Assembly: GCA_905216075.1 (NCBI GenBank)
Contig: CAJMSO010000134.1
Coordinates: 1 to 5,454 of the forward strand
Length of the DNA stretch: 5,454 bases
Source: an uncultured bacterium
Lineage (GTDB): Bacteria > Actinomycetota > Coriobacteriia > Coriobacteriales > Coriobacteriaceae
Direction of reading: 5' to 3'
Of the stretch, positions 1-5,454 are shown piece by piece. The notes below the pieces were generated by a model. That model did not search any database, was not told the origin of the DNA, and was given only the letters and a program-made list of their open reading frames with translations. The position numbers and the translations under genes were made by a program. How positions within the stretch are numbered: the stretch's first letter is position 1; each line of letters opens with the position of its first letter.

Positions 1-935
1 TGGTCGACCGCACGATAGAGCGTGCTTATTCGTTGACGCCTCGAGCGATGCGCGGTGCGGCGGACAAGAAGACAAAGATGGAGCGTCTGAATTTCCTCGA
101 CTTCCGGGGCAATGTCACCAAGGCTGGACTCCTAGTTGTGGGCACCTACCCTCAGCAGTTCTATCCCAAGCTCTTCATTGACGTGGCTGTCCATGCGGGA
201 ACTCAGAAGGGCATGGCGGGGTCGCTGAGGTTCATGGACCGCACAATCTGTGAGGGAACGTTGGGCGAGATGATCTCGGATGCCGTCGCAGCCGTCGCCA
301 AGAATTTGCGGCGAACCTCGACCGTCCAAGGCGTCTCGCGTGTCGACTCGCTTGAGATTCCCGAGGAGGTTCTGCGCGAAGCAATCGCCAACGCCGTAAT
401 CCATCGAGAATACGGGGATCGGTTCTGTGGACAATCGATTGCCGTCGACGTCTTTGATGATCGTGTCGAGGTGACGAATCCTGGCGGCCTTTACGGGGGA
501 AAGACTCGCGAGAACTTGTTTGACGGCAGCTCCCGATGCCGTAACGCGACGCTTGTGAAGCTCATGTCGATTGTCCCGCTGCCGGATGGCGCAGGTCCGC
601 CGGACGAGGGCAATGGCTCGGGCATCCCGATGATGATCGATGCCATGCGCGCGCATGGTCTGGCCGAGCCCCTGTTCTGCCCGGGGTTCGATCGGTTCAA
701 GGTCGTACTTTACCGTTCAAAGATCGAGCCGGTCGATCATGGCGGGGGCTTAATTGTGACGGCACTCAAACATTACGGCGAGCTGGGGACGCGTGAGCTG
801 GCAGAGCGCACGGGGCTCACAATTTCCCAGGTTAGGTCGCGCGTCAACGCGCTCATTGCTCAAGGCGAGCTTGAGCCCACGGCGCCGGCGACGAGCCGCA
901 ACCGCAAGTATCGACTGTTGGAGCGCGTGGAATAA
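1..935 (+). CDS. AlbA_2/Schlafen-type ATP-binding transcriptional regulator, 5'-truncated by window edge
   Basis: The frame is open to the left edge (first whole codon at 3), so the true start lies outside. About 310 residues remain. The N-terminal AlbA_2 DNA-binding domain is missing; the text enters at the linker and the usual TKAGLLVVG segment (about 118-143). A GHKL-type ATPase domain (HATPase_c_4 family) follows: the N-box REAIANAVIHREY near 375-414, the VTNPGGLYGG loop near 470-500, and the glycine-rich NGSGIPMMIDAM stretch near 612-648. The last 60 residues (ALKHYGELGTRELAERTGLT onward) form a winged-helix module. Family members are usually annotated as ATP-binding or putative DNA-binding transcriptional regulators; their ligands and targets are mostly unknown. 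A defence role is possible because Schlafen/AlbA_2 proteins occur in defence regions, but nothing here proves it. The gene is convergent with the next one across a 100-bp gap. Confidence 0.85.
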   Translation, partial: VDRTIERAYSLTPRAMRGAADKKTKMERLNFLDFRGNVTKAGLLVVGTYPQQFYPKLFIDVAVHAGTQKGMAGSLRFMDRTICEGTLGEMISDAVAAVAKNLRRTSTVQGVSRVDSLEIPEEVLREAIANAVIHREYGDRFCGQSIAVDVFDDRVEVTNPGGLYGGKTRENLFDGSSRCRNATLVKLMSIVPLPDGAGPPDEGNGSGIPMMIDAMRAHGLAEPLFCPGFDRFKVVLYRSKIEPVDHGGGLIVTALKHYGELGTRELAERTGLTISQVRSRVNALIAQGELEPTAPATSRNRKYRLLERVE

Positions 936-1035
936 ATGCGTTAGCGGACGAGGCGACCCAATAATCGACCCTCGATTGGCGCCCACTAAGGTTAAGCGGT
1001 TGTTGCCCAGTTGACGGTGATGCTAAAGACTCGGC

Positions 1036-1527
1036 TTACGCCGGCATGGCCGCGAACCCGTCCATCAAGAACAGCCTAAGAACCAGCTTGATGACATATC
1101 CCGGTTTGACTTCAGCCGCGTCAAAGACGTGGCGCTCGGCGAGCTCGCTGCAGTATGCATAGATGTCGCGGATAAGGTCCGCGCCCGAGAGCGTAAACAT
1201 GTAGCCTGCGTCCGAAAGCGCATTGGGCGCGGCAGGCAACTTGGCCATGTGACAGAACGTTTGCAGGTCGGGCGCCATAACGTTCTGGTAGCCAAGATGG
1301 CTGCCGTCTTCTTGTGCGACGAGTTCCAGCTGGCGTACTCGATTCAGCGCCGCTGCCAGCACAAAGCTCGGTGTGGGAGCATTGACGTCCTCCGTGCTCG
1401 CCACGAGTCTGCCTGCTGCCTGCGTGACAAGCCAGGCGACCTCGCGCTGGCAGCGCACGGCCTTGCGTGTAACCGGCTTGATGGACGAAGAAGAAACGCT
1501 TCCCTTAGGCGGATTCGAAACAGCCAC
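1036..1527 (-). CDS. hypothetical protein, 163 aa, family not recognised
   Basis: I do not recognise this family. The GTG start at 1527 is favoured because GGGAGG lies five bases upstream on the minus strand. The first 25 residues are Ser/Pro/Lys-rich and probably disordered. The rest looks like a compact, mostly helical soluble protein: AWLVTQAAGRLVAS (31-44), FVLAAALNRVRQLELVAQ (55-72), a central segment with DLQTFCHMAKLP (87-98), then LSGADLIRDIYAYCSELAER (113-132) and VIKLVLRLFLMDGFAAM (145-161). There is no signal peptide and no convincing membrane span, although the C-terminus is hydrophobic. The three cysteines (26, 92, 126) form no metal-binding pair. It is convergent with the ATP-binding regulator and divergent from the HNH endonuclease. 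A helical small-molecule-binding, antitoxin-like or adaptor role is conceivable but unsupported. The good RBS and sustained non-repetitive coding make it likely to be a real gene. Confidence 0.7.
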   Translation of the reverse strand: MAVSNPPKGSVSSSSIKPVTRKAVRCQREVAWLVTQAAGRLVASTEDVNAPTPSFVLAAALNRVRQLELVAQEDGSHLGYQNVMAPDLQTFCHMAKLPAAPNALSDAGYMFTLSGADLIRDIYAYCSELAERHVFDAAEVKPGYVIKLVLRLFLMDGFAAMPA

Positions 1528-1584
1528 AAGAACCTCCCATGAACGACCCGGCCCAACAAGTCCGGATGAAACACGTGCTACATC

Positions 1585-1590
1585 AGTATA
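1585..1590 (-). promoter_or_regulatory. possible -10 element for the 163-aa orphan gene
   Basis: On the minus strand TATACT (5 of 6 matches to the sigma-70-type -10) would start transcription near 1578, leaving a leader of about 50 bases before the GTG. No good -35 sits 16-18 bases upstream; TTGTAC occurs 20 bases upstream, which is too far for a standard promoter. Weak call. Confidence 0.3.
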
Positions 1591-1742
1591 CAGGGAAGTG
1601 GGGTAGCGGGGTACAAGCGCGCCAGCGGCAAGCCGAGAGCATCAACGATGTGCCGATCGCGGAATGAGATCTCGTAATAATTGACTCTCGGCCATATTAT
1701 TGAGGGGCATGACTCGCGTTCGTATGGTTGTAGGTGCTGGCG

Positions 1743-2825
1743 ATGAACGACATTGACCTTGCTGTTCCGTTGATGGATGGACCAAGCTATGACCGCGCCT
1801 GCAGCCTCGTGCCTTCCGAATACGTTGAGGCATGGGAGTGGTTTCTGGGCGAGGAACAGCGCGGCGGCGTTTGGACCAGCCTTCCGCACCACACCAAGGA
1901 AGATAGCCCTCAGTATCAGTATCGTTTGAGAATTGGCTCGGACTTCTTTCCCGTAACGCGGGATTCAGGGATCTTCTGGCCGGGCCGGGATCGGGTGAAG
2001 CAAGATCCCAATAAGATCTTTGCGCTTTCGGTCCATAACTCTAAAAAGAGCTTCTACACCGATGTGCCTCCGCTCTATTTGGACGATGGTACGTGGGTCA
2101 TTAAGTACTCGGTTCAAGCGCCGGGTACCGTTGGTTTTCGAGACCAGAATTACAACCGTAAAATGCTCAACTGCATGGAATGTGGCGTTCCAGTCGGAGT
2201 CATATTTGCAACCGAGGTGGGCTACAAGGTGCTCGGCCTTGCGTTTGTTGAACGGTTCGAGCCCGAAAACGGATGGTTTGTTCTGCACGGTCCTGTTCAT
2301 AAAGGCGGACCGGACCCCCGTTTTGCGCCCGACATGAGTTATCTGAAGCACATGCCCGTCGATATTGAGTTTGCCGGACAGGGTACGACCGACGACGAAA
2401 AGGTCCGCTATGCGTTAAGGCGCGAGCGATTGGGGCAGCAATGGTTCCGCAAGCAGCTCGTTGCCGCCTATGATGGCCGTTGCGCGGTGTCGGACTGCGG
2501 CGTCAGCGAGGCTCTGGAAGCTGCGCATATCGAGAATTACTCGGGACCCAAATCGCAGGTTGCCAGCAACGGCATTCTGCTTCGGCGCGATCTTCATTCC
2601 CTATTTGATGCTCACCTGATTTCGTTTGAGCCTGTTTGCGGCGAATATCGGCTGTGCGAATCGTACCTGCTGGATAAGACCGACTACGCTTCCTTTGCGG
2701 GTGCGACGCTAAGGCAGCCGAATGAGCGTCAGTGGCGACCCGATACGGTGTTTCTTGAGGCCCATCGCATTGAGTTCGATCGCTCGGAAAAGAAGCGTGA
2801 AAAGGCGGGGCTTCTGCCGTATTAG
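1743..2825 (+). CDS. HNH_2-family endonuclease with N-terminal recognition-like domain, putative type IV restriction nuclease
   Basis: A 360-residue protein. ATG at 1743 is preferred over GTG at 1734 because AGGTG (1732-1736) lies six bases before it. Residues 236-300 are a clear HNH_2 nuclease domain: AAYDGRCAVSDC (241-252), ALEAAHI with His262, then SNGILLRRDLHSLFDAHL containing Asn276 and His285. These provide the H-N-H metal-binding and catalytic set, and all three are present. Residues about 57-185 form a separate beta-rich module with WVIKYSVQAP (118-127), NRKMLNCMECGVPVGVIF (138-155) and GYKVLGLAFVERF (160-172). This arrangement, with a conserved n.alr.a.e.gvP-type core, often precedes HNH_2 domains in bacterial nucleases that cut modified or foreign DNA. 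Recognition of modified bases is inference. No methyltransferase is adjacent, which fits a stand-alone modification-dependent enzyme. The C-terminal tail (345-360) is Lys/Arg/Glu-rich. Codon use appears more mixed at third positions than in the transporter at the right end. No convincing promoter was found in the 215-bp divergent region upstream. Confidence 0.85.
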   Translation: MNDIDLAVPLMDGPSYDRACSLVPSEYVEAWEWFLGEEQRGGVWTSLPHHTKEDSPQYQYRLRIGSDFFPVTRDSGIFWPGRDRVKQDPNKIFALSVHNSKKSFYTDVPPLYLDDGTWVIKYSVQAPGTVGFRDQNYNRKMLNCMECGVPVGVIFATEVGYKVLGLAFVERFEPENGWFVLHGPVHKGGPDPRFAPDMSYLKHMPVDIEFAGQGTTDDEKVRYALRRERLGQQWFRKQLVAAYDGRCAVSDCGVSEALEAAHIENYSGPKSQVASNGILLRRDLHSLFDAHLISFEPVCGEYRLCESYLLDKTDYASFAGATLRQPNERQWRPDTVFLEAHRIEFDRSEKKREKAGLLPY

Positions 2826-2858
2826 CGTATTTGGCTTTGGCATTCTTTGACGATCGTG

Positions 2859-2888
2859 TTGTTTGATCGGATCGCGTGGCGATACAAT
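2859..2888 (+). promoter_or_regulatory. candidate promoter for the double-CxxC small protein
   Basis: TTGTTT (2859-2864) and TACAAT (2883-2888) are separated by 18 bases. Predicted initiation is near 2895, giving a leader of about 50 bases to the ATG at 2947. It lies just after the HNH gene stop, so the small gene can be transcribed independently. The match is reasonable but not perfect. Confidence 0.4.
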
Positions 2889-2946
2889 CTCGCGCCCGCC
2901 CGCCGGTGCATGCTCTTCCTGATTTGTATAGCGAGAAGGGGCATGT

Positions 2947-3231
2947 ATGAGCTGGCGAGGCGATATTGCGATGGGGAAGTACGGAAAACTGCCGTGTGCC
3001 CTTATCGACAACAATATGTTTCCGGGCGTAGAAGTGGATTGCGGGTCGTTTGCTGTCGCCTGTCCTTGCTGCGGCTCGCAAATACCGTGTCTCGACATTC
3101 GGTTCATCGATGCACGCGACAGGTTCAGCGACGAAGTGAGGAAACGCACGGGCGTTCATATGCCGGTGTATCCGGAGAAATGCCCTGTTTGTGGCCTCGA
3201 TATCGTGTACGACGCCGGCGACGAGGGATAG
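2947..3231 (+). CDS. small hypothetical protein with two CxxC pairs (zinc-ribbon-like), 94 aa
   Basis: The ATG at 2947 has AGAAGGGG at 2934-2941, five bases upstream, which is stronger than the context of the internal ATG at 2971. The protein has eight cysteines. C39-P-C-C42 followed by GSQ, and C79-P-V-C82-G, form a probable four-cysteine zinc ribbon with a 36-residue insert between knuckles; C17, C32, C41 and C48 are extra. The insert (LDIRFIDARDRFSDEVRKRT, 49-68) looks helical and charged, and the C-terminus is acidic (DAGDEG). There is no signal peptide or membrane span. Zinc binding is inferred from cysteine spacing; the biological role is unknown. Its neighbour on the opposite strand also encodes a protein with two CxxC pairs, and the two genes converge with a 37-base gap, without a recognisable terminator between them. 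Confidence 0.7.
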   Translation: MSWRGDIAMGKYGKLPCALIDNNMFPGVEVDCGSFAVACPCCGSQIPCLDIRFIDARDRFSDEVRKRTGVHMPVYPEKCPVCGLDIVYDAGDEG

Positions 3232-3268
3232 GTGATGCGGAGGAGTTGGCTGTGAGTGTCTTTTGCCT

Positions 3269-3945
3269 CTACAAATAAATCCCCTCACCGAGTTGCCTGT
3301 GGAACTCGGCGTGATGGTCGCGTGCCCAGGTAAAGAGCGCCTGGTCAAAGTCGGTACGCGTGGCCGGGACGCCAAAGACGCCGGCAACTTCGACGCGTAT
3401 AAACTCCAGTGCCGGCAGCTTGTTGATGGCAGTGAGGGCAAACGGGGACGAGGGCTCCTCGAACAGATAGCGGCTGCCTTGCAGCGCGTCGCAACTGGTG
3501 CACGTGACGGGGCTTTGGAGGCTCGCGCGCCTACGGGCTTGTAGCCGCAGCGCTTATGAAGGTAGTCGCGGATCTCGCCCGGCACGCAGCCAAGAGCGGG
3601 CACGATGGCGAGTGCGTTGGCGTTGGCCGTGTCGATGGCAATGTGCCCGGCTTCGTTGGGCGCGTGCGCGATGGCGATGCTCTCGTCGTTATCGGCTCGA
3701 TAGGGAATGCCGAAGGCCGCGACCGAGGTCTCTTTGTGACACTTCCAGCACTCGCGCTTGCCCAGTACTAGATATATATACGGTGCTGAGGGGTCGGATC
3801 GGTCAACACCGGGCAGCCACTCGGCAAAGGGCTCGGGGTTGACGCCGCTGGGTACATACCAGATCTTTTTGGTCCGGTCCCATTTGGCGCCCAGCGCCTT
3901 GGCTTCTTCTTTGTGCGAAAAGGGGACATCGAGCTCGGTGCGCAT
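3269..3945 (-). pseudogene. DUF5710-domain protein with two CxxC pairs, frameshifted
   Basis: The ATG at 3945 (minus strand) is preceded by AAGGAG with five bases of spacing. Residues 1-45 are a DUF5710 domain: MRTELDVPFSHKEEAKALGA, KWDRTKKIWYVP, FAEWLP. This small module is also found attached to topoisomerases and conjugal primases; its function is unknown. Then come C66-W-K-C69-HKET and a region ending CGYKPVGARAS. Past about 3510 this frame becomes low-complexity Arg/Ser/Pro sequence and stays open far into other genes. The -1 frame instead gives PVTCTSCDALQGSRYLFEE, supplying a second CxxC (C149, C152), then a normal-looking C-terminus ending GEGIYL and a TAG at 3269-3271. Adding one base makes a 225-residue protein. 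The shift must lie between a -1-frame TAA at 3554-3556 and about 3500; the GGGG run at 3509-3512 (plus strand) is the simplest place. It may be a true mutation or a homopolymer read error. As read, the gene is broken. Confidence 0.75.
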
Positions 3946-4005
3946 GGCGGCTCCTTGGTGCTGCAGGTGCAAGTGGCTCAAGGATACCGCAGGGCGCAGA
4001 CATCG

Positions 4006-4102
4006 CGGCGTTTTGCCGAGAAGCTGCGGTGCGGATGGGTTCGAGACGTGTTGGTCTCGGCCTCGGTGACTATTGGGGCGGTTTTGATTGACTGCGGAGT
4101 CA
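4006..4102. repeat. three short inverted repeats upstream of the DUF5710 gene
   Basis: The gene-free stretch between the DUF5710 start and the tRNA terminator (3946-4194) contains three small perfect inverted repeats: CGGC/GCCG with a 5-base loop (4006-4018), CGAGAC/GTCTCG with a 6-base loop (4042-4059), and TGACT/AGTCA around GCGG (4089-4102). None is followed by a T-run on either strand, so they are not terminators. They may be operator-like sites or leader hairpins, or chance in GC-rich DNA. No convincing promoter or small gene was seen in this stretch. Confidence 0.35.
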
Positions 4103-4194
4103 GCCGGGATAGGCACTTGGGTCGCTGACGCGGTTTTGTGTATGGGCAGGGTGGTTGTTTGGGCGGTTGGAGCCGCCAGCTGATTTGGCGACAT

Positions 4195-4231
4195 AAAACA
4201 AAACAGCCCAGAGGACATAGCCACTGAGCTG
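4195..4231 (-). terminator. intrinsic terminator of tRNA-Val
   Basis: On the minus strand CAGCTCAG pairs with CTGGGCTG (eight pairs, one G-T) around a 12-base loop, followed directly by TTTTGTTTT (4203-4195). The stem begins nine bases after the tRNA CCA end, so it ends the tRNA transcript and insulates the DUF5710 gene. Confidence 0.85.
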
Positions 4232-4239
4232 CGAACATT

Positions 4240-4314
4240 TGGTGGGCGTTAGAAGATTTGAACTTCTGACCTCTTCCGTGTCAGGGAAGCGCTCTCCCCC
4301 TGAGCTAAACGCCC
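4240..4314 (-). tRNA. tRNA-Val (anticodon GAC)
   Basis: A complete 75-base cloverleaf on the minus strand. The acceptor stem GGGCGTT/AACGCCC is perfect. The D-arm is GCTC/GAGC with loop AGGGGGA. The anticodon stem CTTCC/GGAAG holds loop CTGACAC, giving anticodon GAC, which reads GUC and GUU valine codons. The variable loop has five bases, and the T-arm AGAAG/CTTCT has loop TTCAAAT. Discriminator A is followed by an encoded CCA. No intron or mismatch is seen. It is transcribed alone, between its own promoter and terminator. Confidence 0.97.
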
Positions 4315-4343
4315 GATCAAGGGTGCGCAAGCGCGCAAGGGAT

Positions 4344-4388
4344 AATATAACGGAGCCTGAACTCGGTGGCAAGAACATTTTTAAAAAT
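4344..4388 (-). promoter_or_regulatory. promoter of tRNA-Val with UP-like AT tract
   Basis: Minus strand: -35 TTGCCA (4372-4367), 17-base spacer, -10 TATATT (4349-4344). Initiation is expected near 4337, about 22 bases before the tRNA 5' end. Immediately upstream of the -35 is the 12-base perfect palindrome ATTTTTAAAAAT (4377-4388), placed like an UP element that binds the RNA polymerase alpha C-terminal domain, as is usual for strong stable-RNA promoters. Confidence 0.75.
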
Positions 4389-4503
4389 CGCTTACATTGT
4401 GGAATTCGGGGGCTTTGTCGTATCCATTTCAAAAGAGCCTGCTGCCGCGATTTGGCTGTCGCATAATGCAAGGCCATTGCGGTATCGAGCTATGGAAAGA
4501 CGC

Positions 4504-4557
4504 CTGCGGAATTGTCCTACCGATAAGCGGACAAGCCTCCAGCTGGTGCCTCCGCAG
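4504..4557 (+). other. nested inverted repeats, possible structured leader of the EamA transporter
   Basis: An outer perfect 7-bp stem CTGCGGA (4504-4510)/TCCGCAG (4551-4557) encloses an inner perfect 6-bp stem TTGTCC (4512-4517)/GGACAA (4529-4534) with an 11-base loop, and a second segment containing the palindrome CCAGCTGG (4539-4546). The element ends 35 bases before the transporter's Shine-Dalgarno. CCTCCG (4549-4554), overlapping the outer stem's 3' arm, can alternatively pair over six bases (one G-T) with CGGGGG (4592-4597) in that Shine-Dalgarno. This is compatible with a translational switch, but no known riboswitch class is recognised. No protein gene was seen in 4389-4603. Confidence 0.35.
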
Positions 4558-4603
4558 TGGTAAGGTAAGCCGAATTGTTTCCAGGCTGTTTCGGGGGAGT
4601 GGA

Positions 4604-5454
4604 ATGAGCAAAGAGTGTGTCGAGCAGGTCGAAGGCGCAGGGGCTTCGGTGCCGATGACCGATATATCGAACATTGATGTGCCCGAGGGCACCGACGAGC
4701 TCAGCCGCAACACCCGTCGCGCATGGCGCGACCGCTTGAACAGCGCTTCGACGCGCAAGATGATCACGGGCGTCTTGGCTACGCTGGTGGGCGGTTCGTT
4801 TTGGGGCTTCTCGGGCACCAGCGCGAGCTTTCTGTTCGATACCTACCACGTCGACACCCTGTGGCTTATGAGCGTGCGTCAGATTCTCGCCGGTCTACTC
4901 TTTATGGCCGTGGTTGTTACGCGCGACCGCGAGCGCCTGATTAAGCTCTGGACCACACCCGCCGATCGCAAGCAGCTGCTGCTCTTTACCGCCTTTGGCC
5001 TGCTGTTCAACCAGTTTTGCTATCTTTCGGCCGTGCGCCTGACGAACGCCGGAACCGCGACGGTGCTCCAGTGCCTGCAGCTCGTTATCATCATGGGCTA
5101 CGCCTGCGCGATCGATCGCCGCATGCCGCGTACTCGCGAAGTCATCGGCATTGGCCTGGCTCTGGGTGGAACCTTTTTAATCGCCACCGGCGGCGACCCC
5201 ACCAGTCTGAATATCTCACCGCTTGGCCTGGCAGCAGGTCTTATGTGTGCGGTCAGCGCCGCGTGTATGGCGGTGATTCCCGCCAAGATCCTGCCCGAAT
5301 ACGGCAGCCCCATCGTCACGGGCTCGGCAATGCTCACGGCGGGCGTGGTCTCGTGCGTCTTCGTGCAGCCTTGGGCGCATATGCCGGCGCTCGATGCCGC
5401 CGGCGTCGAGGCGCTCGCGGTGTTCGTTGTTATCGGCTCGTTTTTTGCTTACAT
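4604..5454 (+). CDS. EamA/DMT-superfamily membrane transporter, 3'-truncated by window edge
   Basis: ATG at 4604 follows GGGGGAG (4593-4599) by four bases. The frame stays open to the right edge (283 codons visible). A 50-residue hydrophilic, initially acidic N-terminal extension precedes the membrane part. Predicted spans: about 53-78 (MITGVLATLVGGSFWGFSGT), 86-105, 124-141, 149-168, 178-195, 205-226, 236-256 and 269 onward. The first EamA repeat covers about 55-195, with the family features GGSFWGFSGTSA, LTNAGTATVLQCLQ and a GIGLALGGTFLIATGG span; the second begins near 205 (SPLGLAAGLMCAVSAACMAV). Family members have ten spans, so about two are outside the window. DMT transporters export or exchange amino acids, nucleosides and other small metabolites by secondary transport; the substrate cannot be told from this sequence. 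It is divergent from tRNA-Val, and its leader contains possible RNA structure. Codon use is strongly G/C at third positions, as expected for a core gene of this genome. Confidence 0.92.
   Translation, partial: MSKECVEQVEGAGASVPMTDISNIDVPEGTDELSRNTRRAWRDRLNSASTRKMITGVLATLVGGSFWGFSGTSASFLFDTYHVDTLWLMSVRQILAGLLFMAVVVTRDRERLIKLWTTPADRKQLLLFTAFGLLFNQFCYLSAVRLTNAGTATVLQCLQLVIIMGYACAIDRRMPRTREVIGIGLALGGTFLIATGGDPTSLNISPLGLAAGLMCAVSAACMAVIPAKILPEYGSPIVTGSAMLTAGVVSCVFVQPWAHMPALDAAGVEALAVFVVIGSFFAY

Noticed and set aside
33..35. TTG as the start of the ATP-binding regulator
   Set aside because: The frame is open to the left edge, there is no Shine-Dalgarno before it, and the family needs an N-terminal AlbA_2 domain that would lie upstream.
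958..979. Terminator between the convergent genes (inverted repeat AATCGA-CCC-TCGATT)
   Set aside because: The stem is short, any extension needs a three-base bulge, and no T-run follows on either strand.
1681..1700. TTGACT and TATTAT as a promoter for the HNH gene
   Set aside because: They are only eight bases apart, far too close to act as a -35/-10 pair; neither has a good partner at 16-18 bases.
3500..3554. Programmed -1 frameshift in the DUF5710 gene
   Set aside because: No X-XXY-YYZ slippery heptamer in the correct phase is visible in the interval; a one-base loss in the GGGG run is simpler.
2503..4224. A 573-codon open frame on the minus strand
   Set aside because: Only its segment from 3945 to about 3510 (the DUF5710 gene) is coding-like. 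Upstream it runs through non-coding sequence with no RBS; downstream it runs antisense through the 94-aa gene and the HNH gene, with low-complexity Arg/Ser/Pro composition.
4240..4270. tRNA 3' end as an attachment site
   Set aside because: No second copy of the tRNA 3' sequence was found by eye elsewhere in the window, and the native terminator follows the tRNA directly. A copy outside the window cannot be excluded.
4100..4477. Open frames across the tRNA region in both strands
   Set aside because: They are translations of the tRNA-Val gene and its promoter (the typical SSGGERFPDTEEVRSSNLL-like artefact), with no RBS.
1..5454. CRISPR array, transposase or IS ends
   Set aside because: No regularly spaced direct repeats, DDE-type reading frame or paired terminal inverted repeats were seen.

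Overview
The window looks like chromosome from a moderately high-GC actinobacterium. The encoded protein sequences, especially the DMT-type transporter at the right end, resemble those of Coriobacteriia such as Collinsella. That placement is recalled from family resemblance and was not tested. The tRNA gene carries its own CCA, and most genes have clear Shine-Dalgarno sites.

Left part (1-3945) has an accessory character. It opens with the 3' part of an AlbA_2/Schlafen-type ATP-binding regulator (+), cut by the left edge. A 163-residue orphan follows on the minus strand, convergent with the regulator. A 215-bp divergent intergenic region separates the orphan from a 360-residue HNH_2 endonuclease (+) whose N-terminal module suggests a modification-dependent (type IV-like) restriction nuclease. 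Next come a 94-residue protein with two CxxC pairs (+) and, convergent with it, a DUF5710-domain protein (-). The DUF5710 gene needs a one-base frame correction to read through its second CxxC pair to its natural stop.

Right part (3946-5454) looks like core genome. It holds a tRNA-Val(GAC) gene on the minus strand with a complete transcription unit: UP-like AT tract, -35/-10 pair with a 17-bp spacer, and intrinsic terminator. Divergent from it is an EamA/DMT-family membrane transporter (+), cut by the right edge. Between them the transporter's leader contains nested perfect inverted repeats, and one arm could alternatively pair with the transporter's Shine-Dalgarno sequence.

The left genes do not form an obvious operon: strands alternate and each gene has its own ribosome binding site. 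Read together they look like single-gene accessory cargo next to a tRNA, possibly defence-related. No integrase, transposase, CRISPR array or duplicated attachment core is visible. The most useful observations are the frameshifted DUF5710 gene and the possible structured leader of the transporter.
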